DNA of 64,000 bases. Source: Planctomycetes bacterium syqfu (GTDB taxonomy: Bacteria > Planctomycetota > Phycisphaerae > Phycisphaerales > Phycisphaeraceae). A model generated the notes under the pieces. The model had not been told where the DNA came from, did no database searches, and was given only the letters and a program-made list of their open reading frames with translations. Below, piece after piece: positions 23,742-34,123 of this stretch. Each line of letters opens with the position of its first letter. Position 1 is the first letter of the stretch. The DNA lies in NCBI GenBank assembly GCA_020974905.1, contig CP087563.1:6448001-6512000 (forward strand), written 5' to 3'. Both the position numbers and the translations under genes were made by a program.

Positions 23742-26411
23742 TTACCGGGCTACAATCAGTTGGACTTCATAGGGCAGTAACTCAACATGCGGCGTCGCGG
23801 TCAGCCAGTGTTCTGAAACACTGTAACCCTTGGGGCCGATGCGGTGACAGGTGGCATTGCCTTCAAACGGATCGCTGGCAGGGAGCTTGGCATGAAGCAG
23901 TTGCATATTCAATGACTGCGCGGTGTCGGACTTGTTGATGATGAACAGACCTTGCTTACCTTCTTTGGTGACAAAACCGAGCACTTCCACCCATGTGTTA
24001 TCCGAGCGACTTTGCACGCGTTGGCCGTTCATGTAACGGTTGAGTATGTAAAGCAGTTGGCCGGTGGGGCGGACTTCCAGGGACTTACTCATCATGCCGA
24101 ATGTGCCACCGCTGCGGGAGTGCCAGCTTTGTGCAATGTCCATGTCGTTGATGAGCATGTGATAGATCACCGACGCCATCCACGTACTGCCGACATTGGT
24201 TGCCTGACGCGGATCATGGGGGCGCCAGTTGAAGTTGATGTGATACTCGGTAAGTGCGAGTTCGACTTTCTTGCCGGGCGTGATGTCGTTAACGAGTTTG
24301 CGAACGTTCTGAACATCAGTGCCGAATTGGCCTGTGTTTTTCATCAGGTATTCGGTTGGGGTTTCGGAGTTCCCCGTCGGATACTTATGCCAACTGATAA
24401 AGTCGACGTATTCATGGCAGTGTTGGTAGAAATCCTTCATCGCTGAGAGGATCGGCCAGCAAGGGGCATAGCCACCAATCTTGATCGTCGGATCAACCGC
24501 TTTCATGGCCTTGGCAGAGAGGTTATACATCTTCCAGTGACCGCGGTCTTCGGGAATCACCTTGGAAAAGGGTTCGTTGTAAATCTCCCAGTAAGTCACG
24601 CGGGTTTCGGGCTTGCTGTTCAGATGCTTGACCACCTTGGCACAAAGTTCAGCGAAGACTTTGCGGTCCGCTTCGACACTGGGATTGATGTATTCAGGTA
24701 CACGGTTAAAACACATCATGATGTCGCGGTCGGGCATGCCGTCTTTGAGGGCTTTGATGCGTTCATCAAGCTTTGCGAAATCACCTACAGTGTCCGGGTT
24801 GGGGAAGAGGGTCTGCAGACGGAAACCTGAATGCAGACGCATGTTGTTGGTGCCCATCTTGTCGATGATTTTTTTGTATTCATCGAATCGCTCATCTTTG
24901 CCTGAGAGCGTGCCGGTTTCATTGGTGCTGAAAACGCCGCGTGAAATCTCACCTTGCTTTTGAGCAAAGTCGATGGTGGCATGGCTGATGGCATTAACCT
25001 GTTCGTTCTGATCCGTGACGGACTGCTTGAGCAAGGCCATGGTGTCCGCCGTTTTGATCAGGCTCATGCTCAGCAGAATCTGACTGGTAGCATCAGCGAC
25101 ATTAAAGCCAAGCGTGGTGTTTTCTTCCTTGTTATCACGATTGATCTGGTTGGTGAAGGTGACTTTGGTGATGGTCTTGTTCGGATGCGGATTGGACCAG
25201 GGGAAGAGGATGATGTGATAGTCAACGCCTTCTTTGCCGACACTACCGAGGACTTGGGCCTGCGTGGTGGATGGGGGGCGGAGACTGCCAACGATGTTGA
25301 TTTCTTCACGCAGCATGACGGGGAGACTGCTGCCATCGTCATATTGGATGTTGTACATGGCGACTGCATGGAACGGATCGCGCTGCATGTATTGTGTGTG
25401 CACAAAGACAAGTCCCGCAGCCTTTTGGTTAACAGCAATGTCCACCGACTGAGGCAGGTCCATGAATTGCTTGCATTGCAGTGCAATCACGCCCGAGGCC
25501 TTGTTGATGTTCAGGTTTTCGTTGATACGGCTGTAGGCTTGATCCAAAGCTTTCCCGTTGAGAACGAACGGCATGTTGACTTTGTCCCATGGAGTTGAAA
25601 GCTTACTCAGGTCGATGGGTGATGAGGCCTGCTTGTTGAGATTGATCGACACGGCTTGCTTGGGGGCAGCTTCGGTGACCGGTGCGGTGACTTTGACGCG
25701 ATGGGTTGCGGTGACGGTCTTGCCATCCTGAATCGCGGTGATGGTCAGGTCATGTTCACCGATGGTGGTCGGCAGGGTCGGCCAAGCAAAGACACTGGGG
25801 GCGGTAGACATCGTTTGGCTGGGTTTGAACTGGGAGTCCGTGGTGAGCATGACCGCATCAATAAGTCCGACTTTGCTGGGGGACTTCATGAGCATGAAGA
25901 CCTTGCCGACCTTCTTGGCGGTGACCGCTTTGAAACGACTCCATTGCCAATCGGTGCTGTTATGCCAATTCCACTGGATTTCTCGGGCATCTTTGCCGTT
26001 TTCAAAGTCCGAACCCTTGAGACAGAAGCTTGCTCCTTTTGAGCGGAACCAGAGGACGTAGGTTTTGTCATCCTGTGGGAACGGCGCTTTGATGGCGGTT
26101 TCGTATTGCTTGGTGACCTGGATGGCTTTGAAGTTTGAAGCGTCAGCATCTTCGACGATCTTCTTGCTGTTGCCGATGGTTTCAGCTTCAAGCCACATGA
26201 AGTTGGCAGGCAGGGTTTGCTCCTGGTTCCTGAACTTCAGTGTGATCGACTCATCCGAATCGCTCTGCACGTTGGCGGTGAGTAACAGTGTTTGGCCGGC
26301 TTGGATGGTGTCAGGTGCATCAATGCTGAGATTCAGCGATTGATTGGCCATCCCGATCGAACAGAAAAACAGGGCACACGAATAGACGAAAGCATGAATG
26401 CGAGTAAACAT
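23742..26411 (-). CDS. secreted clan-A glycoside hydrolase (GH39-like) with N-terminal accessory domains
   Basis: The 889-residue protein has a signal peptide (first 22 residues), a beta-sandwich, and a region around 72-195 (WLEAETIG...) that looks like a carbohydrate-binding module of the family 35/6 type. A long beta-rich linker follows, and then a TIM barrel from about 480. The acid/base is probably Glu613 in YWEIYNEP and the nucleophile Glu722 in LALTEYHINFN, the clan GH-A pattern closest to GH39. A beta-sandwich closes the C-terminus. It follows a pseudopilin gene and a LacI regulator, suggesting an inducible polysaccharide locus. The substrate cannot be read from the sequence. Confidence 0.8.
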   Translation of the reverse strand: MFTRIHAFVYSCALFFCSIGMANQSLNLSIDAPDTIQAGQTLLLTANVQSDSDESITLKFRNQEQTLPANFMWLEAETIGNSKKIVEDADASNFKAIQVTKQYETAIKAPFPQDDKTYVLWFRSKGASFCLKGSDFENGKDAREIQWNWHNSTDWQWSRFKAVTAKKVGKVFMLMKSPSKVGLIDAVMLTTDSQFKPSQTMSTAPSVFAWPTLPTTIGEHDLTITAIQDGKTVTATHRVKVTAPVTEAAPKQAVSINLNKQASSPIDLSKLSTPWDKVNMPFVLNGKALDQAYSRINENLNINKASGVIALQCKQFMDLPQSVDIAVNQKAAGLVFVHTQYMQRDPFHAVAMYNIQYDDGSSLPVMLREEINIVGSLRPPSTTQAQVLGSVGKEGVDYHIILFPWSNPHPNKTITKVTFTNQINRDNKEENTTLGFNVADATSQILLSMSLIKTADTMALLKQSVTDQNEQVNAISHATIDFAQKQGEISRGVFSTNETGTLSGKDERFDEYKKIIDKMGTNNMRLHSGFRLQTLFPNPDTVGDFAKLDERIKALKDGMPDRDIMMCFNRVPEYINPSVEADRKVFAELCAKVVKHLNSKPETRVTYWEIYNEPFSKVIPEDRGHWKMYNLSAKAMKAVDPTIKIGGYAPCWPILSAMKDFYQHCHEYVDFISWHKYPTGNSETPTEYLMKNTGQFGTDVQNVRKLVNDITPGKKVELALTEYHINFNWRPHDPRQATNVGSTWMASVIYHMLINDMDIAQSWHSRSGGTFGMMSKSLEVRPTGQLLYILNRYMNGQRVQSRSDNTWVEVLGFVTKEGKQGLFIINKSDTAQSLNMQLLHAKLPASDPFEGNATCHRIGPKGYSVSEHWLTATPHVELLPYEVQLIVAR

Positions 26412-26438
26412 GTTTGATATGGATCCTGAGTTGGTTGA

Positions 26439-27032
26439 TTAGAACTTGACGATGTCACTGTTGTGAATGTCGTTGTGATTGGAAACATGGCCATCAAAAA
26501 TCAGCGTGTTGGCTGAGCGGCTCAGATGACGGTAGTCAATACGACGGTCCCGCGGTTCAGGCCACCCATAGTCATAGCATGCTGAGGTGGTACTGTCTGC
26601 AAAGACGATCCGCCGGGTTGTATTCAGAATGAAAGTCGGGGCATGTTTGTTCTTGATAAGGTCATTAAAACCATAGCTCCATTTACCGTCGGCATTTTTG
26701 TAGTTCGTTGTGGTGTTGCCTTTAACAACGCAGTGATGAATGTCCGACTTGTTGTTGGTGTAAGACTTGAGCTGATACTTCAGGGGTTCGTAGGAGTTCG
26801 AGGGGCCACGGTCGAAGAAGTACTCCTTGTTGTCCAGCAGATAAGAGTGGACAGCTACACCTATTTGTTTAAGCTGCGACATACATTGCGTATTCTGTGC
26901 AGCTTTCCTGGCTCCGGCCAAGGCTGGCAGAAGGATGGAGATCAGCAGGGCGATAATGCTGATTACAACCAGTAACTCAATAAGCGTAAAACCGTGACGA
27001 CGTCTGGCATTTGGGACAAGGCAATAGAACAT
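26439..27032 (-). CDS. pseudopilin-like protein beside the glycosidase gene
   Basis: The 197-residue protein has leader [14 protein letters not shown] with cleavage at Gly14-Phe15, then [18 protein letters not shown] and [16 protein letters not shown]. The extracellular part ends with the short [16 protein letters not shown] motif typical of planctomycete pseudopilins. AAGGAG precedes the ATG at 27032. It stands 27 bases upstream of the glycosidase gene and 55 bases after the LacI regulator gene, all in the same direction. This suggests one operon in which the pseudopilin may help surface display or secretion of the enzyme. Confidence 0.85.
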   Translation of the reverse strand: MFYCLVPNARRRHGFTLIELLVVISIIALLISILLPALAGARKAAQNTQCMSQLKQIGVAVHSYLLDNKEYFFDRGPSNSYEPLKYQLKSYTNNKSDIHHCVVKGNTTTNYKNADGKWSYGFNDLIKNKHAPTFILNTTRRIVFADSTTSACYDYGWPEPRDRRIDYRHLSRSANTLIFDGHVSNHNDIHNSDIVKF

Positions 27033-27087
27033 GGTTTTTCTCCTTCTGGAAAGAGAAAGCGTCAAAAGTATTTAAATAAACGAAATA

Positions 27088-28119
27088 TCAGCCAGGCACC
27101 GGACCTGTAGACTGATGAATCATGAGTTTTTCATGACATTTATACTGTTCGTGATAGTTGGGGTTGTTTAATTTCTCCTGAATGATCCGGGCAGCATGTT
27201 CGCCCATCTCCTTCATGGGGATATCAATGATGGTGTATTCAAAATCGCTAAACAGATTCGGCGGCTGGCGGTCAAAGCCACATAGACTCAAATCGCCTGG
27301 TACGGTCATGCCATGCTGCTGAGCAATCTCGTGAAGCGCTTTCAGATATGCACTCTTGTACGAGATCACCGCTGTCGCGCGATGAGCTTGAATCACGTCT
27401 TCAAAGAACGGCTCGGGCTGAATGGGTTGATCGAAACCGGGGATGGGTTCGAGTCCGTGGGCATGCATCGCCTGGACATATCCGTTCATGCGGTTGGCCA
27501 GTGAACTGTGATATTCAAAACTCGGGCCGAAGTGCGTCTGGTTCATGTAAGCAATGCGTCGATGCCCCAAAGCATAGAGATGCTCCACCAGCATGTGTGA
27601 CCCCATCTTGTCATCGGTGAAAACATAGCTGACATCCCTGGGACCGACTTCGTTGATCAGTACGAAGGGGATGCGGTCCTGGGTCAATTTTTTGTATCGC
27701 AGATCCGTCAATGGTGGGATCACTATGGCTGCATCGGGCACCAGAGAAGACCATTCCGGACTACGGTCGTCGTCAGTCGCCAGGTCCATGAAGCAGGCCG
27801 TATTGACCTTGGCCAGATGCCCTGTGAGGGTGCTGACCATATCGCCGTAAACTGTCGGACCATCGTTGGTCATCCAGCAGGGATGGAAACCCAGCACCAT
27901 GACGATGGGCGTCTTGTTACTGCGAAGCGAGCGAGCGATACCGTTGGGTCGGTAATTGAGTTGGGCTGCCGCTTGATGGATCTTGTCGGAAAGCTCCTGC
28001 CGCACCGAGAATCCGGGCTTGGCATTGAGGACGCGACTGACGGTGGCTTTGGTCGTACCACAAAGCTGAGCAATGTCAGCCAGAGACGCGGTTTTGTTTT
28101 GACTGGCAGTTTGTGTCAT
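27088..28119 (-). CDS. LacI-family transcriptional regulator
   Basis: The 343-residue regulator has an N-terminal HTH (SLADIAQLCGTTKATVSRVL, about 12-31) and hinge helix (PNGIARSLRSNK). A periplasmic-binding-like sensor domain follows (MVLGFHPCWM..., GHRRIAYM, TAVISYKSAYLKAL, VPGDLSLCGFD). Binding of a sugar would release it from DNA. It is transcribed toward the pseudopilin and glycosidase genes and probably controls them along with itself, given the palindrome six bases upstream of its start. Confidence 0.92.
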   Translation of the reverse strand: MTQTASQNKTASLADIAQLCGTTKATVSRVLNAKPGFSVRQELSDKIHQAAAQLNYRPNGIARSLRSNKTPIVMVLGFHPCWMTNDGPTVYGDMVSTLTGHLAKVNTACFMDLATDDDRSPEWSSLVPDAAIVIPPLTDLRYKKLTQDRIPFVLINEVGPRDVSYVFTDDKMGSHMLVEHLYALGHRRIAYMNQTHFGPSFEYHSSLANRMNGYVQAMHAHGLEPIPGFDQPIQPEPFFEDVIQAHRATAVISYKSAYLKALHEIAQQHGMTVPGDLSLCGFDRQPPNLFSDFEYTIIDIPMKEMGEHAARIIQEKLNNPNYHEQYKCHEKLMIHQSTGPVPG

Positions 28120-28124
28120 GGCTA

Positions 28125-28151
28125 GGTAATCGGTTTCCGTAAACGGTTACC
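28125..28151. promoter_or_regulatory. candidate LacI-family operator
   Basis: The 27-base imperfect palindrome has GGTAA(T)CG and CGGTTACC ends around a central CCG, typical of LacI-family sites with a central CG. It ends 5 bases before the regulator start codon, ideal for autorepression. No second copy was found before the pseudopilin or glycosidase genes. Confidence 0.6.
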
Positions 28152-28598
28152 TAATTCTATCCAATCTTTGCGGCAAGGCAATGGGGGACGCTCAAAAATC
28201 TCATGGCAATCAGGGGAGAGGCCGGCTAACTCTGTTGATAAAAAGGATTTTTGTGCATGTCCCAGAAAATATTTTTGCAACTCCAAAAAATCAGATTATC
28301 TGGTCCTGAGTGATTGTTCAGTAATCAGGGTAGCTTGTTGGTGAAGCCACGCTAAGTCATGAATTTGTATAACGAAACACATAAAAAAGATTTGGAAGTT
28401 CTATTTAAGTGTTTGCTCGGCTGTCGTACAAAAATGACATAAATGAAGTCTAAACAGGTGTTTTGAGGAATGTTTCATTCTACAGTCGCGTTCACGAATC
28501 TCCGATGTCTATGGCGTACTTGAGATGAGTTATGTCCAGCTCATCAAGGCCAGGATGGCATTCTAAGTCTGATAATGCCAAGCATAGGGGTTCATTCC
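28152..28598. other. intergenic region LacI gene - chemoreceptor gene
   Basis: About 450 AT-rich bases contain the remaining LacI promoter and the chemoreceptor promoter. I see no credible ORF, no strong hairpin and no clear -35/-10 pair. AGGGG at 28585 precedes the chemoreceptor start. Confidence 0.4.
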
Positions 28599-30368
28599 AT
28601 GATTCGTTTTGCCAAGTCTCTGGGGTTGACGTCCAAGATTGTGTCGATGGTCGTTGCACTGATGCTGTTGGTCGCAGTGGTCATTAATGTGGTCTTCATC
28701 AGCCAGTATCGCAAGAGCATCACCATTTCAATGGTTGAGAAGGCTGCATCGTTTACATCTGTCGCTGACCAGACGAAAAACCATGTCTCCAAGCTCAATG
28801 AGTTGTCACTGATTAATGGTGACGCCATTGCCAAGGAGTTGGATGAAGTTCGTCGGAGCAAGTCTGACTACCGTCAGTCCAAGGCCTTTAACGCAATCCC
28901 TGTGGTCTCGGGTTGGACTGCAGCAGGTGATGCCGCCAGGCAGGAAGGTTTGAAGTTCAACATCATCGCCTTTAACGCTCGTAACAAAGATAACACACCG
29001 GCTGCCAAGAGCTTTCGTGCCCAATTGCTCACCGATCTTCAGAAGCAGGCTCGTGAATCCAACAATGACACGATTTTCCGCGTCGACAAAGAAGCCAACG
29101 AACTTCACTTTCTGCGTGCGATCCGTCTGACCGCCGACTGCATGGCATGTCACGGTCAACCGCATGGCAAGAACGATCCGGACAAAGACGGTCTGGACCC
29201 CTTGGGTTTTCCCATGGAAGGTTGGCAGGTCGGCGATGTACATGGCGCTTATGAAGTCACCTTGCCAATGTCGATTGTGGACAAACAGGTCGCCAGCTTT
29301 GCGATGACCAGTACGCTGCTGGTCGGGGGTCTGGTTGCCGGTGCCGTGGCATTGGTGATGTGGTTTACCCGTCGCATTCTTGGCAAACCGCTTCAGTCCC
29401 TGATTGCCTGCATGGATGAAATTCAACAGACCAATGATCTGACGTTACATGTCGATGCCGAAGGTCAGGACGAAGTGGGCAAGCTTGGCCGACGGTTTAA
29501 CAGTATGATCCAAACGCTGCGGCAGACGCTCGGTCATGTGCAGATCGCATCCACCGAAGTCGCCTCAGCGAGTACTGAAATTGCAGCAAGTTCCGAACAG
29601 ATCGCATCGGGTATGCGACATCAAACCGATCAATCCACCAATGCCGCAGCAGCGGTTGAAGAGATGTCCTCGACCATCGTCGAAGTTGCACAGCAGTCTG
29701 CCCAGGCCGTGAAGTCTGCCAACGAAGCCGGTGAAAAAGCCAGTGAAGGTGGCAAGGTCGTCAAGGACTCGATCCAGAGCATGCGTAGCATTCACACGGT
29801 GGTCAATGAGTCTGCTCGTGCGATTGACGAACTGGGTAAACGCAGCGAACAGATTGGTCAGATCATCGGTGTGATTAATGAGATCGCGGATCAGACGAAC
29901 CTGCTGGCACTCAACGCTGCGATCGAAGCCGCCCGTGCCGGTGAGCATGGTCGCGGGTTTGCAGTGGTCGCTGATGAAGTACGTAAACTCGCTGAGCGCA
30001 CCACGCAAGCCACCGAAGAAGTCGCTGACTCCATCAAAGCCATTCAAAATGAAACACGCACCGCCGTCGAACGGATGAGCAGTGGCACCAAGACCGTTGA
30101 AGAGGGCGTTGAGCTCTCCAGCCGGACCCAGGAAGCACTTGAGGCGATTGTCAGTTCGTCGCATCAGGTTGCCAGCATGATCCAGGCGATCGCCGCTGCC
30201 GCCGATCAACAGTCGGTTGCCGCCGGCCAGATCGCATCAAGTGTCGACAGTATCAACACGGTTACCCGCCAATCCGCTGAGGGTGTCACCCAGGCCGCCG
30301 ATGCCGCGACCCAACTCTCCGCCAAGGCTGAGACCCTTCAACAAATGGTGGGCAAGTTCAAGATCTGA
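28599..30368 (+). CDS. methyl-accepting chemotaxis protein with c-type heme motif in the sensor domain
   Basis: The 589-residue chemoreceptor has a first membrane helix (about 13-36), a periplasmic domain to about 230, a second membrane helix (about 235-258), a HAMP segment and a cytoplasmic signalling hairpin tipped by [20 protein letters not shown]. The periplasmic domain contains [11 protein letters not shown] (CxxCH at 181-185), expected to bind c-type heme covalently, in a Tll0287/DUF3365-like sensor. It may sense redox state, oxygen or NO and control CheA. Start 28599 has AGGGG upstream; the frame opens 8 codons earlier. No other che genes are nearby. Confidence 0.92.
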   Translation: MIRFAKSLGLTSKIVSMVVALMLLVAVVINVVFISQYRKSITISMVEKAASFTSVADQTKNHVSKLNELSLINGDAIAKELDEVRRSKSDYRQSKAFNAIPVVSGWTAAGDAARQEGLKFNIIAFNARNKDNTPAAKSFRAQLLTDLQKQARESNNDTIFRVDKEANELHFLRAIRLTADCMACHGQPHGKNDPDKDGLDPLGFPMEGWQVGDVHGAYEVTLPMSIVDKQVASFAMTSTLLVGGLVAGAVALVMWFTRRILGKPLQSLIACMDEIQQTNDLTLHVDAEGQDEVGKLGRRFNSMIQTLRQTLGHVQIASTEVASASTEIAASSEQIASGMRHQTDQSTNAAAAVEEMSSTIVEVAQQSAQAVKSANEAGEKASEGGKVVKDSIQSMRSIHTVVNESARAIDELGKRSEQIGQIIGVINEIADQTNLLALNAAIEAARAGEHGRGFAVVADEVRKLAERTTQATEEVADSIKAIQNETRTAVERMSSGTKTVEEGVELSSRTQEALEAIVSSSHQVASMIQAIAAAADQQSVAAGQIASSVDSINTVTRQSAEGVTQAADAATQLSAKAETLQQMVGKFKI

Positions 30369-30806
30369 TCCACTGACAATACAAGTACAATGCAATGGCA
30401 AAATCACCCCCTGTGCCCATGGGGTGATTTTGTTGTTATTTGAGCACCTTTCTTGTTACCCGGACGGCCTGTTTTGTCGTTTGGCATTGAACAGAACATG
30501 TATCAGACGCTGCGACCAGGCCTGCAATGGCTTTCTGGCAAGATGGGTGAATAATGTTAAAGCACTTACGGATCAGTCTGTAGGATCGTTTGTCTCTCAA
30601 TGAAGCAGAAATAATCAGATGCTCAGCATGCATGCTATATCCATGATTGTGATTGCTGCTTTTCTAGGCAATATTGGGGTAGATGACAGAAATGTGCCTT
30701 TGAATTGCGCTTGTAGCGGTATCATAAAGTGGCTAAACAACGATTTTTGCGTTCGGCATGGTTCTTGCATATCGGTTTATCGAGATGGCATAGAGGTGTA
30801 CAGAAC
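30369..30806. other. intergenic region chemoreceptor - ATP-grasp operon
   Basis: The region holds the chemoreceptor terminator (30400-30434) and then about 370 bases with only short, non-conserved open frames. The promoter of the ATP-grasp/Anbu operon must lie in the last part. No clear consensus was seen. Confidence 0.4.
30400..30434 (+). terminator. rho-independent terminator of the chemoreceptor gene
   Basis: AAAATCACCCC / GGGGTGATTTT is a perfect 11-base stem with loop CTGTGCCCAT, followed by TTGTTG. It begins 31 bases after the stop codon. Confidence 0.85.
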
Positions 30807-32294
30807 ATGAATTTCGATACATATGATCCAGAAGGGTTCTATGACGAGTTGATCCTCAAATCCGGTTGTCCAAGAGACTATGCAAAGATGCTCACCCAGC
30901 GTCTTAGCGATATGGAGGACACCGATCTGATCAAACGTCAAAAGGCAGCCGAAGCCGTGCTGCTGCAGATGGGCATCACATTTACTGTCTACGGTGAAGC
31001 CCAGGGAACCGAACGTATCTTCCCATTCGACATTGTCCCACGAATCGTTCCCGCTGATGAATGGGATCGGATTGAGAAAGGTCTGAGACAGCGCATCTAC
31101 GCACTGAACCAGTTCGTCGATGACCTGTACCATGACCAGAAGATCGTCAAGGACAAAGTCATCCCCGAACATGTGATTCATTCGGGCAAAGCCTTCCGGC
31201 CTGAGTGTTCGGGGCTCAACCCCCAACGCGGCATCTGGTGTCACATCACCGGGCTGGATCTGGTGCGGGGCGGTGATGGTGAGATTTATGTCCTGGAAGA
31301 CAATCTGCGTGTGCCTTCGGGTGTCAGCTACGTGCTGGAAAATCGGGCGGTTCTCAAACGCACCTTTCCCGAAGTCTTCCAGGCCATGAATGTCCGACCG
31401 GTTGAAGACTATCCCAATAGACTGCTCGAAACGCTGCAGTTTCTTGCACCGTCTTCCCTGTCGCATCCCAATGTCGTGGTCCTTACGCCCGGCATGTATA
31501 ACTCTGCTTACTACGAACATTCCTTCCTGGCTCAGCAGATGGGTGTCGAACTCGTCGAAGGTCGGGACCTGGTGGTTGATGATGGCTTTGTCTACATGCG
31601 TACCACCAAAGGCATGGAACGTGTCGATGTGATTTATCGTCGTGTTGATGACGATTTCATCGACCCCAAAGTTTTCCGCAAAGACTCGCTGCTGGGTGTC
31701 CCGGGCATCATGGATGCCTACCGCCAAGGCCATGTCGCATTGGCCAATGCACCGGGAACCGGTGTCGCAGATGACAAGGTGGTGTATGCCTATGTCCCCC
31801 AGATCATCAAGTATTACATGGGCGAAGATCCGATTCTACCCAACGTCCCAACTTACCTTTGCTGGGATGATAAAGACCGAGATTACGTCCTTGGACATCT
31901 CCATGAACTGGTGGTCAAACCTGCCAATGAGTCCGGCGGAAAAGGCATGCTTGTGGGACCGCATTCCACAAAAGCCGAGCAGGAAGAGTTTGCTCAACTG
32001 ATCAAGGAAACGCCGCGAAACTACATCGCCCAACCGACACTCAGCCTTTCACGCGTACCGACCTTGATCGGTGAACAATTCGAAGGACGACACGTTGACT
32101 TGCGCCCGTACATTCTCTACGGCAAAGACATTCATGTGATCCCCGGTGGACTTACACGCGTCGCATTGGAAAAAGGTTCGCTGGTCGTCAACTCCTCACG
32201 TGGTGGTGGCTCAAAAGATACTTGGGTGCTGCAACACGAAAATCAGATGCAGCCACAGTCTCAAACGTACCAACAACAACAGCAGCAACAGTAA
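30807..32294 (+). CDS. circularly permuted ATP-grasp protein (COG2308-like)
   Basis: The 495-residue protein belongs to the permuted ATP-grasp family related to glutathionylspermidine synthase, presumed to form peptide-type bonds. Landmarks are [20 protein letters not shown], the [15 protein letters not shown] segment, [26 protein letters not shown] (quoted by parts), the nucleotide-binding [16 protein letters not shown] loop and the C-terminal [20 protein letters not shown]. It ends in a Gln-rich tail. It is the first gene of a four-gene set with alpha-E, Anbu and transglutaminase genes, a combination known from many bacteria. The start ATG has AGAGG upstream. Confidence 0.9.
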   Translation: MNFDTYDPEGFYDELILKSGCPRDYAKMLTQRLSDMEDTDLIKRQKAAEAVLLQMGITFTVYGEAQGTERIFPFDIVPRIVPADEWDRIEKGLRQRIYALNQFVDDLYHDQKIVKDKVIPEHVIHSGKAFRPECSGLNPQRGIWCHITGLDLVRGGDGEIYVLEDNLRVPSGVSYVLENRAVLKRTFPEVFQAMNVRPVEDYPNRLLETLQFLAPSSLSHPNVVVLTPGMYNSAYYEHSFLAQQMGVELVEGRDLVVDDGFVYMRTTKGMERVDVIYRRVDDDFIDPKVFRKDSLLGVPGIMDAYRQGHVALANAPGTGVADDKVVYAYVPQIIKYYMGEDPILPNVPTYLCWDDKDRDYVLGHLHELVVKPANESGGKGMLVGPHSTKAEQEEFAQLIKETPRNYIAQPTLSLSRVPTLIGEQFEGRHVDLRPYILYGKDIHVIPGGLTRVALEKGSLVVNSSRGGGSKDTWVLQHENQMQPQSQTYQQQQQQQ

Positions 32295-32343
32295 TGAGCT
32301 GTGATACATATTCCCACTTCCCGGGATACATCGGCAGTTTCAC

Positions 32344-32369
32344 CATTTAGCCGCATCACTTGTGATGCG
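32344..32369. repeat. 26-bp dispersed palindromic repeat, copy 2
   Basis: CATTTAGC followed by CGCATCAC-TT-GTGATGCG. It is the exact reverse complement of 16796-16821. It lies between the ATP-grasp and alpha-E genes, 35 bases before the latter start, and could form a hairpin in the operon mRNA. Confidence 0.85.
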
Positions 32370-32403
32370 TTATGACTGGCTCAAAATAACAGGAATCAGA
32401 ATT

Positions 32404-33375
32404 ATGCTCAGCCGCGTCGCAGACTCCATCTACTGGATGGGACGATACATCGAACGAGCCGAGAACGTTGCCCGGTTCATCAGCGTTAATCATCACCTTG
32501 CTCTGGACATGCCCGTTCAGGAAGAGGAGCAGTGGGAACCGCTGGTGACCGTCACGGGTGATATCGAATTGTTTACCGAACGTTACGGTGCACCGATCAA
32601 ACAGAATGTGATCCAGTTTCTGGCGTTCGATCCCATGTACCCGCATTCAATCCTTTCATGCCTCAGAGCTGCACGTGAAAATGCGCGTGGCATCAAGGAC
32701 GTTCTCTCAACAGAGATGTGGCAGCACTTAAACAGCATTTATCTCACCGTTAATCAGGTTGCACAACAAGCACAGAACCAGGAAGTCAGCTACAACTTCT
32801 TTGATCAGGTCCAGCGTAACAGTCACCTGTTTTCAGGTCTTGCGGATGACACCATGTCCCATGGTGAAGGTTGGCAGTTCCTGCGGTTGGGGCGACACGT
32901 CGAACGCGCGGATAAAACCTCGCGGATGTTGGATGTGAAATATTTCGTGCTCCTGCCGTCAGCTCAGTATGTCGGTACGCCGTATGACAACATCCAATGG
33001 GCCGCGGTGCTCAAATCCATCAGTGCACTCGAACCTTATCGTCAACGTTACCATCGCATCAGTCCGCAGCAGATTGTCGAATACCTGGTACTCGACCGCG
33101 TTTTTCCACGCTCCATTTACTACTGTCTGGCTTCGGCGGAAGATGCGATTCACAAGATCACCGGTTCGCTTCCCGGCACGTTCCACAGTGGTGCCGAACG
33201 TCAGCTAGGCAAGCTCAAATCGGATCTGAGTTATACTGACATCAATGATGTGATGCACGTTGGCATTCATGAATTCCTGGATGATTTCCAGGGCAAGTTA
33301 AACGACGTCGGCCAGTCCATCTTTGAAACATTCTTTGCCGTCCAACAGTCCCAGCCGCAAGCCGCATTGGTATAG
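32404..33375 (+). CDS. alpha-E domain protein (COG2307-like)
   Basis: The 323-residue all-helical protein has the characteristic start MLSRVADSIYWMGRYIERAE and the later LRLGRHVERADKTSRMLDVK and VFPRSIYYCLASAEDAI. The family has no established activity but nearly always accompanies the permuted ATP-grasp protein and a transglutaminase, often fused to the former. It probably works with them in making or transferring a peptide-like product. Here the gene is separate. AGGAATCAGAATT stands before the start. Confidence 0.9.
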   Translation: MLSRVADSIYWMGRYIERAENVARFISVNHHLALDMPVQEEEQWEPLVTVTGDIELFTERYGAPIKQNVIQFLAFDPMYPHSILSCLRAARENARGIKDVLSTEMWQHLNSIYLTVNQVAQQAQNQEVSYNFFDQVQRNSHLFSGLADDTMSHGEGWQFLRLGRHVERADKTSRMLDVKYFVLLPSAQYVGTPYDNIQWAAVLKSISALEPYRQRYHRISPQQIVEYLVLDRVFPRSIYYCLASAEDAIHKITGSLPGTFHSGAERQLGKLKSDLSYTDINDVMHVGIHEFLDDFQGKLNDVGQSIFETFFAVQQSQPQAALV

Positions 33376-33388
33376 GAATTGACTCCAT

Positions 33389-34123
33389 ATGACATTTTGT
33401 ATCGCTCTGAAAGTGCAGGAAGGCCTCGTCGCCCTGGCTGACACCCGCATTACCTCCGGTACCGAGCAAACCACCGCACGGAAGATGACCATTCATCAAT
33501 TCAATGGCAACACCATGTTCCTGATGAGTAGTGGTCTGCGTTCGGTACGTGATAAAGCCCTGACCTATTTCGATGAAGTCATCGAAGAGGGGCAGGCTGA
33601 TGTCGACAAGCTCTATAAGGCGGTGAACATTTTTGCTTCGCAGATCCGTCGTGTTGCCAAGGAAGACAAGGAAGCACTCGACGAAGCAGGGTTGTCCTTT
33701 AATCTCCATGCGATTGTCGGTGGCCAGATGGAACGGGATAAGGAACACAAGATGTACCTGATATACCCGCAAGCCAACTGGATCGAAGTCTCGCAGGGTA
33801 CACCTTACTTTTCCATCGGAGAGTCGGCGTATGGCAAGCCGGTGTTGGATCGATGCCTCACGTCGGAAACCTCGCTGGAGCGTGCGCTGAAGCTGGGGTA
33901 TCTTTCGTTTAATGCAGCACGCATCGCAGCCAATGACGTGGGTTATCCATTGGACGTTGCACTCTATCATGCTCAGAGTCGGAAGATGGTTGAATACCGT
34001 TATACTGAAGAAGCACTCCAACACGTTGCAGACTGGTGGCAGGAACGTCTGCGCACCGGCGTCGATCAATTGCCCGCTGACTGGGTCAATAGTGTCATGG
34101 ACAAAGTGTTTTATGGTGCGTGA
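33389..34123 (+). CDS. Anbu, ancestral beta-subunit proteasome-like peptidase
   Basis: The 244-residue Ntn hydrolase resembles Anbu (predicted proteasome-type protease, COG3484). The initiator Met would be removed to expose Thr2, in MTFCIALK, as nucleophile. Asp18 in ALADTRI and Lys32 in TARKMTIHQF match the Asp17/Lys33 pair of proteasome beta subunits. The rest follows the fold, for example IVGGQMERDKEHKMYLIYPQ. Structures of homologues show ring or helical oligomers. Physiological substrates are unknown. It is 13 bases after the alpha-E gene, fitting the known ATP-grasp/alpha-E/transglutaminase association. Confidence 0.93.
   Translation: MTFCIALKVQEGLVALADTRITSGTEQTTARKMTIHQFNGNTMFLMSSGLRSVRDKALTYFDEVIEEGQADVDKLYKAVNIFASQIRRVAKEDKEALDEAGLSFNLHAIVGGQMERDKEHKMYLIYPQANWIEVSQGTPYFSIGESAYGKPVLDRCLTSETSLERALKLGYLSFNAARIAANDVGYPLDVALYHAQSRKMVEYRYTEEALQHVADWWQERLRTGVDQLPADWVNSVMDKVFYGA

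Noticed and set aside
24954-25598. 214-codon plus-strand frame opposite the glycosidase
   Set aside because: Antisense shadow, no family features.
29565-30209. 214-codon minus-strand frame opposite the chemoreceptor
   Set aside because: Antisense shadow of the repetitive signalling helix region.
30619-30810. 63-codon frame just before the ATP-grasp gene
   Set aside because: No ribosome-binding site and no conserved features; overlaps the start of the next gene.
30777-31733. 318-codon minus-strand frame opposite the ATP-grasp gene
   Set aside because: No start signal or conserved motif; the plus strand carries a well recognised protein.
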